DNA of 64,000 nucleotides, taken from NCBI GenBank assembly GCA_963801185.1, contig CAWDDW010000002.1:1-64000 (forward strand). Direction: 5' to 3'. Below the pieces are notes generated by a model. It was not told the origin of the DNA. It did no database searches and saw only the letters and a program-made list of their open reading frames with translations. Both the position numbers and the translations under genes were made by a program. Shown piece by piece: positions 34,567-44,085 of the stretch. This stretch comes from Palsa-601 sp963801185. Its GTDB lineage: Bacteria > Actinomycetota > Acidimicrobiia > Acidimicrobiales > Bog-793. Each line of letters starts with the position of its first letter. Position 1 is the stretch's first letter.

Positions 34567-37500
34567 ACGGCGCGGGCCTCGCACCGCTTCGCCGTATAGG
34601 CATCGTCAACTCGGGCTACGGGGCGCTCCGTCTCCTCGAGGCGGCCACGGAGTATCGACTTGAGCACGACCTCGACCTCCGGGTGATCGCGCTCCACAGC
34701 GAGCAGGAGTCGAACAACCGTTGGGTGCGCGAGTCCGACGAGACCGTGCTCGTCCCGACCGAAGAGAACCACCTCGACAACATCCTCGGCACCGCCGCCC
34801 TCGACGCCGTCTGGGCGCACCCAGGCCCGTTTGCGATATCGCCGATCGTCGTCGCCTACTGCAGGACGCATGGCATTCCTTGGATCGGTTCGCGCGTCGA
34901 GGACTTCACTCCCGACGCTGTGGGAGGGTTGCCCTCCGAGCCCCCTACCGCCGCTGCTCGGCAAGTGAGCGTGCAAGTCGTCGTGCACTCGGACGGCAGC
35001 ATCTGGATCGTCGGCATGTGCGAGGGCACGAGACTGTTCGAGGTCCCGCCGATGAACGAGCTCGAGGTTCAGCTGCTCGATTCTGAAGCTCGCTTTGCCG
35101 TGTCGGGCGCGACCGGGCGGGGGTTGTACGACGTGTCGTTCAGGCGTATCGAAGAGAACGACTGGGTCGTGTCCTCGGTGCGCGCAGGCCTCGTCGCCGG
35201 TCACACGGTGATCGAGACGACGTCGGGCGTCGACCTCGTGAAGCTCCAGCTCGAGCTGTCGCTTGGCAGCAGCTACGGGCGGCGACTCGACGGCGACACC
35301 GTGCCCACTGGGCACGCGATGGCGGTCCACCTCGTGGCCGAACAGCCGGACGGCAACGTTCCCTTGGCGTCGGGACGGGTCACCCGGCTGCGCCTGCCCG
35401 GCGGGCACGGCATAAGGGTCGACCGTTTCGTGTCCGAGGGTGACAGCATCACGCCTGAGAACCGTGGCGCCGTCGCGGCCATCACGTCGTGGGGCCGCAG
35501 CCGTGAGGAGGCGAAGTCCCGGTTGCACAGGGCGCTGGCCGAGACGCTGGTCGTGATCCATGGCGGGTCGACCAACCGGGGGTCCCTCCTGAGCGAGCTC
35601 GCCAGGCCGTCCCGCGCCGGCACCGCCGCAAGCGACGGGCCTGCGTCGCCACACCTCGCGGTCGCCCTCATGTCGGCCGCCATAGAGGGCTACGACGCCG
35701 ATCTTCTTAGTGTTCACGCCAGCTTCTTCTCCTGGGCGAGACGCGGGCGGCCGCAAGCGAGCGCCGAGGCAGCGCGGCGCGTGGAGATGCTGCACGGCGG
35801 GCACCGTTTCGTCGTCAACGTCTCCCGGACCGGGCCGGTGCGCTACCGAGTGTGCCTCGGAGAGTCGCAAGCCGACGTCGACGTTCATCGCGTCGGCCCG
35901 TTCGAGAGCCGTCTCGTGATCGGTGGTCGGGCCTACCGCGTCGTCACCTCCGTCACCGGTCCCGACCACGAAGTAGAGGTCGAGGGCAGGCCGTACCACT
36001 TCGTGCGCGACGACGGTCGAGTCGTGCGCACACCCATGCCGGGAGTTGTCGTGTCGGTCTGCGTCCGGCCCGGTGACCGGGTCGAACGAGGCGATCCCGT
36101 GGCGGTGATAGAGAGCATGAAGCTCGAAGCCGTCGTTCGTGCCGGCACGTCAGGCCGTGTCTGTGAGGTGCTCGTGGCAAGCGGGGTGCAGGTGCCAGCG
36201 GATACGGCGGTTGCCCGGCTCGAGCCTGCCAATCGAGACGACGGGGCGGACCTGTCTGTCGAGCTACCTGCCACCGTACCTTCAGAGAGCCGCACGCTTG
36301 TCGAGCGCTGCGACGACAACCTGCTCACCTTGAGCAACCTCGTGCTCGGCTACGACGTCGATCCATCGGCGGCGCGGGCGGCAGAGCAGGACCAGGCGAG
36401 CGTTGCACTCGCCCTTTGCGCCGATCCGGAGCCCCTCCGGCGCGAGATCGCCCTTGTGCGGTTGTTCGCCGACCTGCGGGTGCTGTTCCGCAGCCGTCAC
36501 GATGCCGGCGAGAGCGACCTCCTCGTCCGCAGCCCGCAGGAGTACTTCTTCGCCTACCTCCGCTCTCTCGACCCGGGCCGTGAGGGACTGTCGCCCAAGT
36601 TCGTGGCCGACCTCCGCCGCGCCGTCGCGCACTACCGGGTCGAGGGCCTCGAGCCCACTCCCGCGCTGCAGGATGCTCTCTACTGGATCTTCCAGTCCCA
36701 GCAGCGGGTGGATGCCCAGGTCCCGATCGTGATCGGCGTCCTCGAACGATGGCACGAGATCGACGAGAAGCTGATCGAGTGCTGCGGCGAGACCCTGAAA
36801 GCGTGCCTCGACCAGCTCCTGGCGGCGACCACCCACCGGTTCCCCGTCGTCGCCGAGCTCGCCCGCGAGGTGAGGTTCAACGCCTTCGACAAACCCGTGC
36901 TGGACAGGGCAGAGGCCGCCACGTATGCGGCCGCCGAGGTGCAGTTCCAGGCTCTCGCCACCGGCGGCCGAGCCTCCGGGCGGCAGGGTTACGTGGACGC
37001 ACTGGTCGGCTGCCCCTTCCCGCTCGCGCCCGTCCTACTGGGGCGCATGCGGAAAGCGTCAGAGGCCGAGCGCTGGGCGGCCCTCGAAGTCATGACGCGT
37101 CGCTACTACCGCATGCACGACCTCGGTGACCTGATAGCCGTCGTCGAGCCCGGTGGCTACCCGGTGTTGTGCGGGAACTACGTCTCGAGCGACGGCGAAC
37201 CGGTCCATGCGATCGTGACGACCGGTCCCATCGGCGATCTCCGTGAGATCCTGCAAACGGTCGCCGGCCTGGCCTCCGTCAGGGTTCCGGAGGAGGCCAT
37301 CGCAGTCGACGTGTACGGGTGGTGCGCGGGACCCGTGACAGATGCGAGCGAGCTGGCATGGGAATGTCGTACAACCCTTGACTCCGCCGGGCTCCCGCAG
37401 TCGGTTCGCCGGGTCGCCATCGCGATCGCAGGCTCCGAAGAGTCCAACACCATGAGCTCCATGCAGCACTTCACTTTCCGCTCGTCGCCCGAGCATTTCG

Positions 37501-39806
37501 TCGAAGACGAATTCCTGCGGGGGCTCCATCCGATGATGGCAGCCCGGTTGAAGTTGTCGCGACTTCGCAACTTCGAGCTCGAGGCGCTCCCGTCGGCTGA
37601 CGACGTCTACCTGTTCCACGCTCGGGCACGGGCGAACCCGGAAGATGAGCGGCTCTTCGCCCTCGCCGAGGTCCGCGACCTGACGCCCACCCTCGACGAC
37701 AAGCATCGCGTGGTGGCCCTGCCCCAGCTCGAACGGGTTCTCCTCGATGCGCTGGCAGGCATCCGGGCGTTCCAGGTGCGCAGGCCTGCCGGCGAGCGTC
37801 TTCAGTGGAACCGCGTCACCCTCCATGTCTGGCCCCCGGTGAGCCTCGAGAACCTGGACATCTTGCGGGTGGCGGAGCGACTGGCACCGGCAACCGAGGG
37901 ACTCGGGGTGGAGAGGATCGTCGTGCGCTGCCGCCGTCCGGACCCTGTGTCCGGCGAGTTGAGGGACAGGGTTCTTCGTCTTCGAAACCCAACCGGGGCA
38001 GGTTTCGCCCTCACCGACAGCGACCCCCCGAGCGAGCCGATACATCCTTTCGACGAGTTCACGCGCAAAGCCGTGCACGCCCGCCGGCGGGGCCTCGCCT
38101 ACCCCTATGCCGTCGTCGACCTGCTCGCCACGAACCAAGCGGGCGGGCGCTCGGAGATCACGGGCGGCGCCTTCGCCGAGTACGACCTCGAAGGGGATCA
38201 CCTCACGGAGGTCTCGAGACCCTACGGAGAGAACGTGGCCAGCGTCGTCACGGGGGTCGTGCGGAACTACACCGAGACGTACCCCGAAGGGATCACCCGG
38301 GTGACGCTCCTCGGCGACCCGACGAGATCCCTCGGGTCGCTGGCGGAGCCCGAATGCCGCCGCGTCATCGCCGCCATCGACCTCGCCGCGGAGCTTGGCG
38401 TCCCCGTGGACTGGTTCGCCGTGTCCTCGGGGGCCAAGATCGCCATGGACAGCGGTACAGAGAGCATGGACTGGATCGCGGCCGTCCTTCGTAGGATCAT
38501 CGAGTTCACCCAGGGCGGTGGCGAGATAAATGTCGTCGTGACGGGGATAAACGTCGGGGCGCAGCCGTACTGGAATGCCGAATCCACCATGTTGATGCAC
38601 ACCCGCGGCGTTCTCGTGATGACGCCGGAGTCGGCGATGGTCCTGACTGGCAAGCAGGCCCTCGACTACTCGGGCGGCATCTCGGCCGAGGACAACTTCG
38701 GGATCGGCGGCTACGAGCGCATTATGGGCCCGAACGGTCAGTCGCAGTACTGGGCGCCGGATCTCACGGCGGCAATCGGCATCCTGCTCAACCACCACGC
38801 CCACAGCTACGTCGCGCCGGGGGAAAGGTTCCCGCGCCGGGTGCCCACGACCGACGCCCGAGATCGTGATGTACGTGCCTACCCCCATCGTCTCGAGGGG
38901 AGCGGCTTTGTCACGGTCGGTGACATCTTCTCCGACGAGACGAACCCGGACCGCAAGCTCGCTTTCGACATCCGCACTGTCATGGCCGCGGTCGCCGACC
39001 AGGGTCTCGCTCCTCTCGAGCGATGGCAGGCCATGACCGACGCCGAGACTGCGGTCGTGTGGGACGCCCATCTCGGCGGCTATCCGGTAACTCTCCTCGG
39101 TATCGAGTCGCGGCCCCTGTTGCGGCGCGGCCTCGTACCGGGAGACGGGCCTGACACCTGGTCCTCGGGCACGCTGTTCCCGCTGTCGTCCAAGAAGGTC
39201 GCCCGTGCGCTCAACGCTGCGAGCGGGAACCGGCCCGTGGTCGTGCTCGCCAACTTGTCGGGCTTCGACGGGTCGCCGGATTCGATGCGCTCACTCCAAC
39301 TCGAGTACGGCGCTGAGATCGGTCGGGCGGTCGTCAACTTCCGAGGCCCGATCGTGTTCTGCGTGATCTCCCGCTACCACGGCGGGGCTTTCGTGGTCTT
39401 CTCGCAACGGCTAAACGAAGGGCTCGAGACCATCGCCGTCGAAGGGGCGCGGGCCTCTGTCATCGGCGGTGCGCCGGCGGCAGCCGTCGTATTCGCCGGG
39501 GAGGTCACCGCCCGCACGCGCCGCGACGCCAGCTTGGTCGCTCTCGGTGAGAAGGTGACGGTCGCCGAGGGCAGCGATCGGGCCCGCCTCCGGGGCGAGC
39601 TGGCCGAACTGACCGCCGCCACACGCTCAGACAAGCTGCGGGAGGTTGCCAGCGAGTTCGAGCATGTCCACACCATCGAACGTGCTCTCGAGGTTGGCTC
39701 GGTGAGCCGGATCGTCTCTGCCGCGACGTTGCGTCCCTCGCTCATCGAGGCAGTCGAGCGCGGCATCGCCCGCGAGTTGGAGCTGATCGGTGCCTGCTCG
39801 GCCTGA
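34563..39806 (+). CDS. Single-chain acyl-CoA carboxylase-like protein with degenerate biotin carboxylase
   Basis: 1747 aa with the domain order of eukaryotic-type ACC. N-terminal biotin-carboxylase-like part (about 10-345): N-domain RRIGIVNSGYGALRLLEAAT, C-domain GHAMAVHLVAEQPDGNVPLA through GRVTRLRLPGGHGIRVDRFV. The ATP-grasp between them is shortened: the Gly-rich ATP loop is absent and the EMNxRxQVEH catalytic strand is replaced by VVSSVRAGLVAGHTVIETTS. BCCP domain about 478-555 with biotinyl Lys520 in ESMKLEA. Long central region (560-1080), then a fused carboxyltransferase (about 1090-1730; SGAKIAMDSGTESMDWIAAV, GGEINVVVTGINVGAQPYWN, VVVLANLSGFDGSPDSMRSL). GTG start overlaps the synthase stop (GTGA). 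Expected to handle the malonyl-type extender for the synthase, but ATP-driven biotin carboxylation probably cannot occur in this chain. Confidence 0.82.
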   Translation: MNGAGLAPLRRIGIVNSGYGALRLLEAATEYRLEHDLDLRVIALHSEQESNNRWVRESDETVLVPTEENHLDNILGTAALDAVWAHPGPFAISPIVVAYCRTHGIPWIGSRVEDFTPDAVGGLPSEPPTAAARQVSVQVVVHSDGSIWIVGMCEGTRLFEVPPMNELEVQLLDSEARFAVSGATGRGLYDVSFRRIEENDWVVSSVRAGLVAGHTVIETTSGVDLVKLQLELSLGSSYGRRLDGDTVPTGHAMAVHLVAEQPDGNVPLASGRVTRLRLPGGHGIRVDRFVSEGDSITPENRGAVAAITSWGRSREEAKSRLHRALAETLVVIHGGSTNRGSLLSELARPSRAGTAASDGPASPHLAVALMSAAIEGYDADLLSVHASFFSWARRGRPQASAEAARRVEMLHGGHRFVVNVSRTGPVRYRVCLGESQADVDVHRVGPFESRLVIGGRAYRVVTSVTGPDHEVEVEGRPYHFVRDDGRVVRTPMPGVVVSVCVRPGDRVERGDPVAVIESMKLEAVVRAGTSGRVCEVLVASGVQVPADTAVARLEPANRDDGADLSVELPATVPSESRTLVERCDDNLLTLSNLVLGYDVDPSAARAAEQDQASVALALCADPEPLRREIALVRLFADLRVLFRSRHDAGESDLLVRSPQEYFFAYLRSLDPGREGLSPKFVADLRRAVAHYRVEGLEPTPALQDALYWIFQSQQRVDAQVPIVIGVLERWHEIDEKLIECCGETLKACLDQLLAATTHRFPVVAELAREVRFNAFDKPVLDRAEAATYAAAEVQFQALATGGRASGRQGYVDALVGCPFPLAPVLLGRMRKASEAERWAALEVMTRRYYRMHDLGDLIAVVEPGGYPVLCGNYVSSDGEPVHAIVTTGPIGDLREILQTVAGLASVRVPEEAIAVDVYGWCAGPVTDASELAWECRTTLDSAGLPQSVRRVAIAIAGSEESNTMSSMQHFTFRSSPEHFVEDEFLRGLHPMMAARLKLSRLRNFELEALPSADDVYLFHARARANPEDERLFALAEVRDLTPTLDDKHRVVALPQLERVLLDALAGIRAFQVRRPAGERLQWNRVTLHVWPPVSLENLDILRVAERLAPATEGLGVERIVVRCRRPDPVSGELRDRVLRLRNPTGAGFALTDSDPPSEPIHPFDEFTRKAVHARRRGLAYPYAVVDLLATNQAGGRSEITGGAFAEYDLEGDHLTEVSRPYGENVASVVTGVVRNYTETYPEGITRVTLLGDPTRSLGSLAEPECRRVIAAIDLAAELGVPVDWFAVSSGAKIAMDSGTESMDWIAAVLRRIIEFTQGGGEINVVVTGINVGAQPYWNAESTMLMHTRGVLVMTPESAMVLTGKQALDYSGGISAEDNFGIGGYERIMGPNGQSQYWAPDLTAAIGILLNHHAHSYVAPGERFPRRVPTTDARDRDVRAYPHRLEGSGFVTVGDIFSDETNPDRKLAFDIRTVMAAVADQGLAPLERWQAMTDAETAVVWDAHLGGYPVTLLGIESRPLLRRGLVPGDGPDTWSSGTLFPLSSKKVARALNAASGNRPVVVLANLSGFDGSPDSMRSLQLEYGAEIGRAVVNFRGPIVFCVISRYHGGAFVVFSQRLNEGLETIAVEGARASVIGGAPAAAVVFAGEVTARTRRDASLVALGEKVTVAEGSDRARLRGELAELTAATRSDKLREVASEFEHVHTIERALEVGSVSRIVSAATLRPSLIEAVERGIARELELIGACSA

Positions 39807-39812
39807 GGCGGT

Positions 39813-40097
39813 TCAGCCGTACCGATAGGAGATGCCCTGCCCTCCGCGGGGGTAGCTCCAGCTGAGCGCCTCGGGGAGGCAGGCGACGACGCACATGCCG
39901 CATTCGAGGCAGGCTGCGAAGTCAGCAGCGACGTCGCCTTCGTATTCGCTGTACACCTCCGCAGGGCAGACCGTGAGGCAGGCCCGCAGCGTGCAGCGAG
40001 TGCGGCAGACCTCGTGGTTCACTTCGATGTGCGGGTGCTCCTCGTCGACGTCGAAGTGGTCGAGGCTGAGCAGCGAGGGAACGGACCCGACGTTCAT
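39813..40097 (-). CDS. fixX: FixX-like ferredoxin
   Basis: 94-aa iron-sulfur protein. Cys residues in CRTRCTLRACLTVCPAEVY and ACLECGMCVVACLPEALSW, and the C-terminal W-x-YPRGGQGISYRYG tail, match FixX/ferredoxin-like partners of ETF-quinone oxidoreductases. ATG 40095-40097 overlaps the fixC stop by 4 bp. Last gene of the fixABCX operon; it ends only 6 bp from the stop of the convergent carboxylase gene. Passes electrons between FixC and quinone or another carrier. Confidence 0.9.
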   Translation of the reverse strand: MNVGSVPSLLSLDHFDVDEEHPHIEVNHEVCRTRCTLRACLTVCPAEVYSEYEGDVAADFAACLECGMCVVACLPEALSWSYPRGGQGISYRYG

Positions 40098-41395
40098 ATC
40101 GATCTCACCGCCGCCAGCACATCGCTGGCGAGACCCGGGGTCGTGAGCCCGCTCGCCTTCATGGCGCGCCGCGCCGTAGTCGCGAGGTGCTCGCTGGGAG
40201 TGCCGTCGTTTTGGAACACGCCGTGGAAGAACGCCGTGAGGAACTGCGGGTAGGTGCTGTAGAGACGGTCGCGGTCGAGGAAGTGGGGTGCTTTCGCGTA
40301 GGTGTGAAGGTCCTTCAATACGAAGCTGTGCCTGAGGCGAGTCTCGTAACCGGAGAGCGCAGCCGCTCCGAAGTCGCCCGACTCGTGCGACTCGATGATG
40401 GTGTCGGCGGCACACAGGCCCGATCCGATGGCGAGATCCATGCCCCGCACGACGAAGCCGTTGTTCACGGCAAGACCGGCGGCGTCCCCGGCCACGAGCA
40501 TGCCGGCGGTGAAGACCTGGCCGGTCATGCCCTGTCCGCCCTCGGGCACGAGGTGGGCGCCGTACTCGACCAGCTCGCCGTCTCGCACGAGGGGTTGCAC
40601 GAGGGGATGGTTCAGGAAGTCCTGGAGGACGCCGGACGACTTGCGCCCACTTTCCATGAGCTCGTCCGCCCTGAGCACGACGCCGACGGAGAGAGAGTCG
40701 CCGTTCGTGTAGATGAAGCCGCCGCCCGCAAGGCCTTTCGTCACATCTCCGACGAACGAATGGGCGGCGCCCTCCTCCCCGGCGAGCCCGAAGCGATCGT
40801 CGATGGAGCGGCGGGGGAGCTTCACGACACCCTTCAGGCCGACCGCGACCTCGTGCGGGCTGTTGCGCTTCCGCAGGCCGGCCGCTTGGGCCAGGAAGGA
40901 GTTGACACCGTCGGCGGCGAGGACGCAGCGGGCGCGCAGCGTCTCCTCGCCGGCGAGCACGCCCGTGACGACGCCATCTTCGACGAGGGGAGCATCTACG
41001 CGGATGCCCGGCATCAAGAAAGCGCCGGCCTCCTCGGCCACGCCGGCGAACCAGGCATCGAAACGGGCCCTCAACACCGTGAAGGCGTTGTACGGCGGGG
41101 CTCCGAGCGAAGCCGAGCGATAGTCGATGGAACAGCTCGAGTCCTCGGTGAGGAAGGTCGTGACGTGCCGGGTGATGGCCCTTTCGACGGGGGCTCTGTC
41201 GAAGAAATTCGGGATGAGGTCGTTCAATACGGCGCTGTAGAGGACGCCACCGCTCAGGTTCTTGCTTCCGGGTGTGTTGCCGCGGTCTATTAGGACGACC
41301 GAGAGGCCCGAGCTCGCCAGGCGGTAGGCGGCTGCGCATCCGGCGGGGCCCGCCCCTACGACGATGGCGTCGAAGACTTCGCCCTCGTCTGTCAT
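40094..41395 (-). CDS. fixC: FixC-like ETF-quinone oxidoreductase flavoprotein
   Basis: 433 aa. N-terminal FAD-binding Rossmann motif VVGAGPAGCAAAYRLASSGL ending LIDRG, NLSGGVLY, a second FAD motif AGMLVAGDAAGLAVNNGFVV with RGMDLAIGSG, and a C-terminal region (LHTYAKAPHFLDRDRLYSTY, FFHGVFQNDG) typical of FixC/ETF-QO dehydrogenases. Monotopic membrane association is expected. Coupled to fixB upstream and fixX downstream through ATGA overlaps. Accepts electrons from FixAB and delivers them to the quinone pool or to a low-potential acceptor. Confidence 0.93.
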   Translation of the reverse strand: MTDEGEVFDAIVVGAGPAGCAAAYRLASSGLSVVLIDRGNTPGSKNLSGGVLYSAVLNDLIPNFFDRAPVERAITRHVTTFLTEDSSCSIDYRSASLGAPPYNAFTVLRARFDAWFAGVAEEAGAFLMPGIRVDAPLVEDGVVTGVLAGEETLRARCVLAADGVNSFLAQAAGLRKRNSPHEVAVGLKGVVKLPRRSIDDRFGLAGEEGAAHSFVGDVTKGLAGGGFIYTNGDSLSVGVVLRADELMESGRKSSGVLQDFLNHPLVQPLVRDGELVEYGAHLVPEGGQGMTGQVFTAGMLVAGDAAGLAVNNGFVVRGMDLAIGSGLCAADTIIESHESGDFGAAALSGYETRLRHSFVLKDLHTYAKAPHFLDRDRLYSTYPQFLTAFFHGVFQNDGTPSEHLATTARRAMKASGLTTPGLASDVLAAVRSI

Positions 41396-42345
41396 GGCGC
41401 GGTACCAAGGGCGCCGATGAGGGCCGGCACCAGCTCGTTCAAGTCACCGACTATGCCGTAGTCGGCTTGGGCGAAGATCGGAGCCTCGCCGTCCTTGTTG
41501 ATCGCCACGATCGTCCTGGCCCGCTCGACGCCAACCATGTGCTGCGGCTGGCCCGAGACCCCGAGCGCCAGGTACAGCTCGGGGCTGATCTGGAGCCCCG
41601 AGATCCCGAGGTATCTGTCGTGGGCCATGAACTTCATCTCCTCGGCCACCGGCCGAGTGCAGGCGATCTCGGCCCCGAGAGCCTCCGCAAGCTCTTTCAG
41701 CGAACCCCGATTGTCAGCGCGAGCCATCCCTCGACCCGCTCCGACGACGACCTTGGCGCGAGCCAGCTCTCCTGAGGAGGGGGGCGCGTCGGTGGTCGAG
41801 AGCAACTTGGCGACTGGTACTTCGATCTCGCACACGATCTCGTTCACGGGTCCGGGTCCGGATGAGGGCGCCAAGGCGAACTCGGCAAAAGCTGACATGG
41901 AGACGGTGACGACCGCGGTCGGCGAGAGGACCTGCTCGGTTCTCGAGGCGGCGCCGCCGTAGAGCGGGTGGGTGACGACGATGCCTGCATCCTCGCCCTT
42001 CAGGTCGGTGGCATCGGTGATGGCCGCTGTGGCGAGCTTGGCGGCCACCCGCCCGGCGAGCACGCGGAGCCGTGGCGAGGCGGCGAAGATCAAGGCCCGG
42101 GGCATGTGCTCCGTCGCCCTGGCGGCGATGGCGGAGGCGTAGCCCTCCGGGGCGGCATCCGGGTGGCCTCGGTCTACCAGCCGATGAGTGGTATCGGGTC
42201 CGTACGTGCTGACTTCGGTTGCGAGTTCGTGGGACCCGATCACGACGGCTTCCAGCCGGCCATTCAGTCGTCGGGCGGAGGCGAGGAGGACGCCGGGATC
42301 AGTAATTTCGTCGATCACGACCCAAGTCGTTCCCGGGCCCGTCAT
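41392..42345 (-). CDS. fixB: Electron transfer flavoprotein alpha subunit
   Basis: 317 aa. C-terminal FAD domain typical of ETF-alpha/FixB: VVVGAGRGMARADNRGSLKE, CTRPVAEEMKFMAHDRYLGI, SGQPQHMVGVERARTIVAIN, IFAQADYGIVGDL. The N-terminal nucleotide-binding-like fold is degenerate, as usual. I chose ATG 42343-42345 (GAGGG upstream), which leaves 19 bp after the fixA stop; a GTG at 42373-42375 would overlap fixA. Forms a heterodimer with FixA and takes electrons from acyl-CoA dehydrogenases, here plausibly the one at 24854-26506. Confidence 0.92.
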   Translation of the reverse strand: MTGPGTTWVVIDEITDPGVLLASARRLNGRLEAVVIGSHELATEVSTYGPDTTHRLVDRGHPDAAPEGYASAIAARATEHMPRALIFAASPRLRVLAGRVAAKLATAAITDATDLKGEDAGIVVTHPLYGGAASRTEQVLSPTAVVTVSMSAFAEFALAPSSGPGPVNEIVCEIEVPVAKLLSTTDAPPSSGELARAKVVVGAGRGMARADNRGSLKELAEALGAEIACTRPVAEEMKFMAHDRYLGISGLQISPELYLALGVSGQPQHMVGVERARTIVAINKDGEAPIFAQADYGIVGDLNELVPALIGALGTAP

Positions 42346-42364
42346 CGCAACGCCCTCGTACCCC

Positions 42365-43166
42365 TCATAGGACACCGTCCCGTCTCAGAGACTCCACGAG
42401 CTGCCGGGCGGATTCGGCCGGCTTGCCGTCGAGCATGATCTGCCGGCGCGATCTGCGGTCGCGGGCGACCGTCGCAAGGACGCGTGCGGAGCGGGCGGGA
42501 GTGGCGGGGCCGGAAGCGCCGACGTCGTCGAGAGACCATTCGGTCGTCGGCCGCTTGCCGGCGCTGAGGATGTCCCGCATTCCCGGTATGCGGGGTTCGG
42601 CCGCTCCGGCCGTCACCGAGACGACGAGCGGCAGCGGCACTTCGAACGAATCTGTCCGCCCGTCGAGACTGCGTTCGGCCCTGCAGAGCGAGCCGTCGAG
42701 AACGAGCGAGGACACCTGGTCGAGAACCGGCCATCCGAGCTGCTCGGCAACCTGGATACCTACTTGCTGGGAGTACAGGTCGACCGACCCGGCACCGCAG
42801 ACGACGAGTTGCAAGTCGCCGAGGCGGCGGATGGCTCCGGCGAGGGCCGATGCGGTCTGGAAGGTGTCGGCATCCTCGAGGCGTTGGTCGGCGATCGCGA
42901 AGAGGGTTTCGGGGCCACGGGAAAGGATCGCCTTTCGTGCCAGGGAGGAGGCGGCAACGGGAGGGCCGGCCGTGACGGCGACGACCGAGGCTCGCGCCGG
43001 CGCTGCCGTCACCGCTGGCACCGGCGACGGCCATGGCGACCTCGATGGCGACCCGGTCGTATTCTCCGATGTTCCACTGGGCGCGCTCGAGGGAGATGGA
43101 GCCGTCTGCGCTGACTTCGAGATCTGCTGGATCGGGGCACCACTTGCAGAGAACAGCGATCGTCAC
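42365..43166 (-). pseudogene. fixA: Electron transfer flavoprotein beta subunit, one-base frameshift
   Basis: First gene of the fix operon. The N-terminal frame starts GTG 43164-43166 (GGAAGGG upstream): TIAVLCKWCPDPADLEVSAD, ISLERAQWNIGEYDRVAIEV. Near 42988-42991 the coding moves one base and continues ASVVAVTAGPPVAASSLARK, AILSRGPETLFAIADQRLED, with the AMP-binding region later (DGRTDSFEVPLPLVVSVTAG, EPRIPGMRDILSAGK). Removing one C restores a continuous protein of about 266 aa. All other parts are well conserved and the other three fix genes are intact, so I suspect a sequencing error more than true inactivation. Confidence 0.75.
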
Positions 43167-43314
43167 GACGACCCTTCCGGTAGTCACTCGGCCTCAGCCG
43201 CGAGGCGGGGCGGCGGCATCGTCTCTTACCTTGACTAGGAATCGACTGGGCGGGTAGAGCCGAAGGTCCCTCACTTGGTCAAGGTCGGCCAGCCAGAATC
43301 GGCGCGCACACGAG

Positions 43315-44085
43315 TTATGAGTTGCGGAACTGGAGCGCACAGCCGCCGACCAGGAGCGCGCCGGCGCTCCAGGCTGCGAGGACGCCGAGGCCTGCCCATG
43401 GGCTGATCGGGAGCGAGCTCAGGCCCGTCGTCGATTGGATGGACATGCCTGCGGTCATCGGTCCGATCTGCTCGAGGTGGCGGTGCCACGAGCCTTGGAC
43501 GGTCCCCGTGAGGATCGGGAAGAGGTACAGCAGAGCGAGTACGACGCCGATCGAGACCGCAGTGTCCCGGATCGCCGTGGCGATGCCGAGGGCGAAGAGG
43601 GCGACGAGGACGAGGTAGATCACGGAGCCGACCACGGCACGCAGCGTCGGTCCGTTGCCGAGCGAGATCAGGGCGTACCGATTTGCCGGGCCGAGGCCGG
43701 CGTGGGAGAGGAGCAGGCGGCCGGCGAGCAGGCTCCCGACGACGCCGAGGGCGCTCGCCACACTGCTCAGCACGATGAGGTTCACTGCCTTCGCCGCCAG
43801 CATCATCGGGCGGCGGGGCACAGCAGCGAGAGTGGTGCGGATCATCCGGGTGCTGTACTCCTCGGAGATAACGAGAACGCCGAGCACGGCGACGATCGCC
43901 TGGCCGAGGTCGACGCCGATGAGGCTGAGTTTGGTCGGGTCCTCCAGGGACTGGCCGAAGGTGTGGACGGTGCCCGTGACGAGCGTGCTGAGCCCGGCCG
44001 TGAGCACGACGGTTGCGAGCAGGATCCAGGCGGTGCTGGGTGAGGTGCGGAGTTTCGTCCATTCCGCCCTGAGTGCATCGGTCAT
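43315..44085 (-). CDS. ABC-2 type transporter permease
   Basis: 256 aa, about six membrane segments. N-terminus TDALRAEWTKLRTSPSTAWI is characteristic of actinobacterial NatB/YhaP-like permeases, followed by the conserved VISEEYSTRMIRTTLAAVPR loop. Start ATG 44083-44085 overlaps the preceding permease stop (ATGA). Third gene of an ATPase-permease-permease operon. Confidence 0.88.
   Translation of the reverse strand: MTDALRAEWTKLRTSPSTAWILLATVVLTAGLSTLVTGTVHTFGQSLEDPTKLSLIGVDLGQAIVAVLGVLVISEEYSTRMIRTTLAAVPRRPMMLAAKAVNLIVLSSVASALGVVGSLLAGRLLLSHAGLGPANRYALISLGNGPTLRAVVGSVIYLVLVALFALGIATAIRDTAVSIGVVLALLYLFPILTGTVQGSWHRHLEQIGPMTAGMSIQSTTGLSSLPISPWAGLGVLAAWSAGALLVGGCALQFRNS

Noticed and set aside
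37059..39071. 670-codon minus-strand ORF antisense to the carboxylase-like gene
   Set aside because: Opposite strand carries clear carboxyltransferase homology; the antisense product has no recognisable domain.
42980..42995. Programmed frameshift in fixA
   Set aside because: No slippery heptamer followed by a pseudoknot-like stem is apparent, and other fixA genes need none; a one-base error or mutation is simpler.
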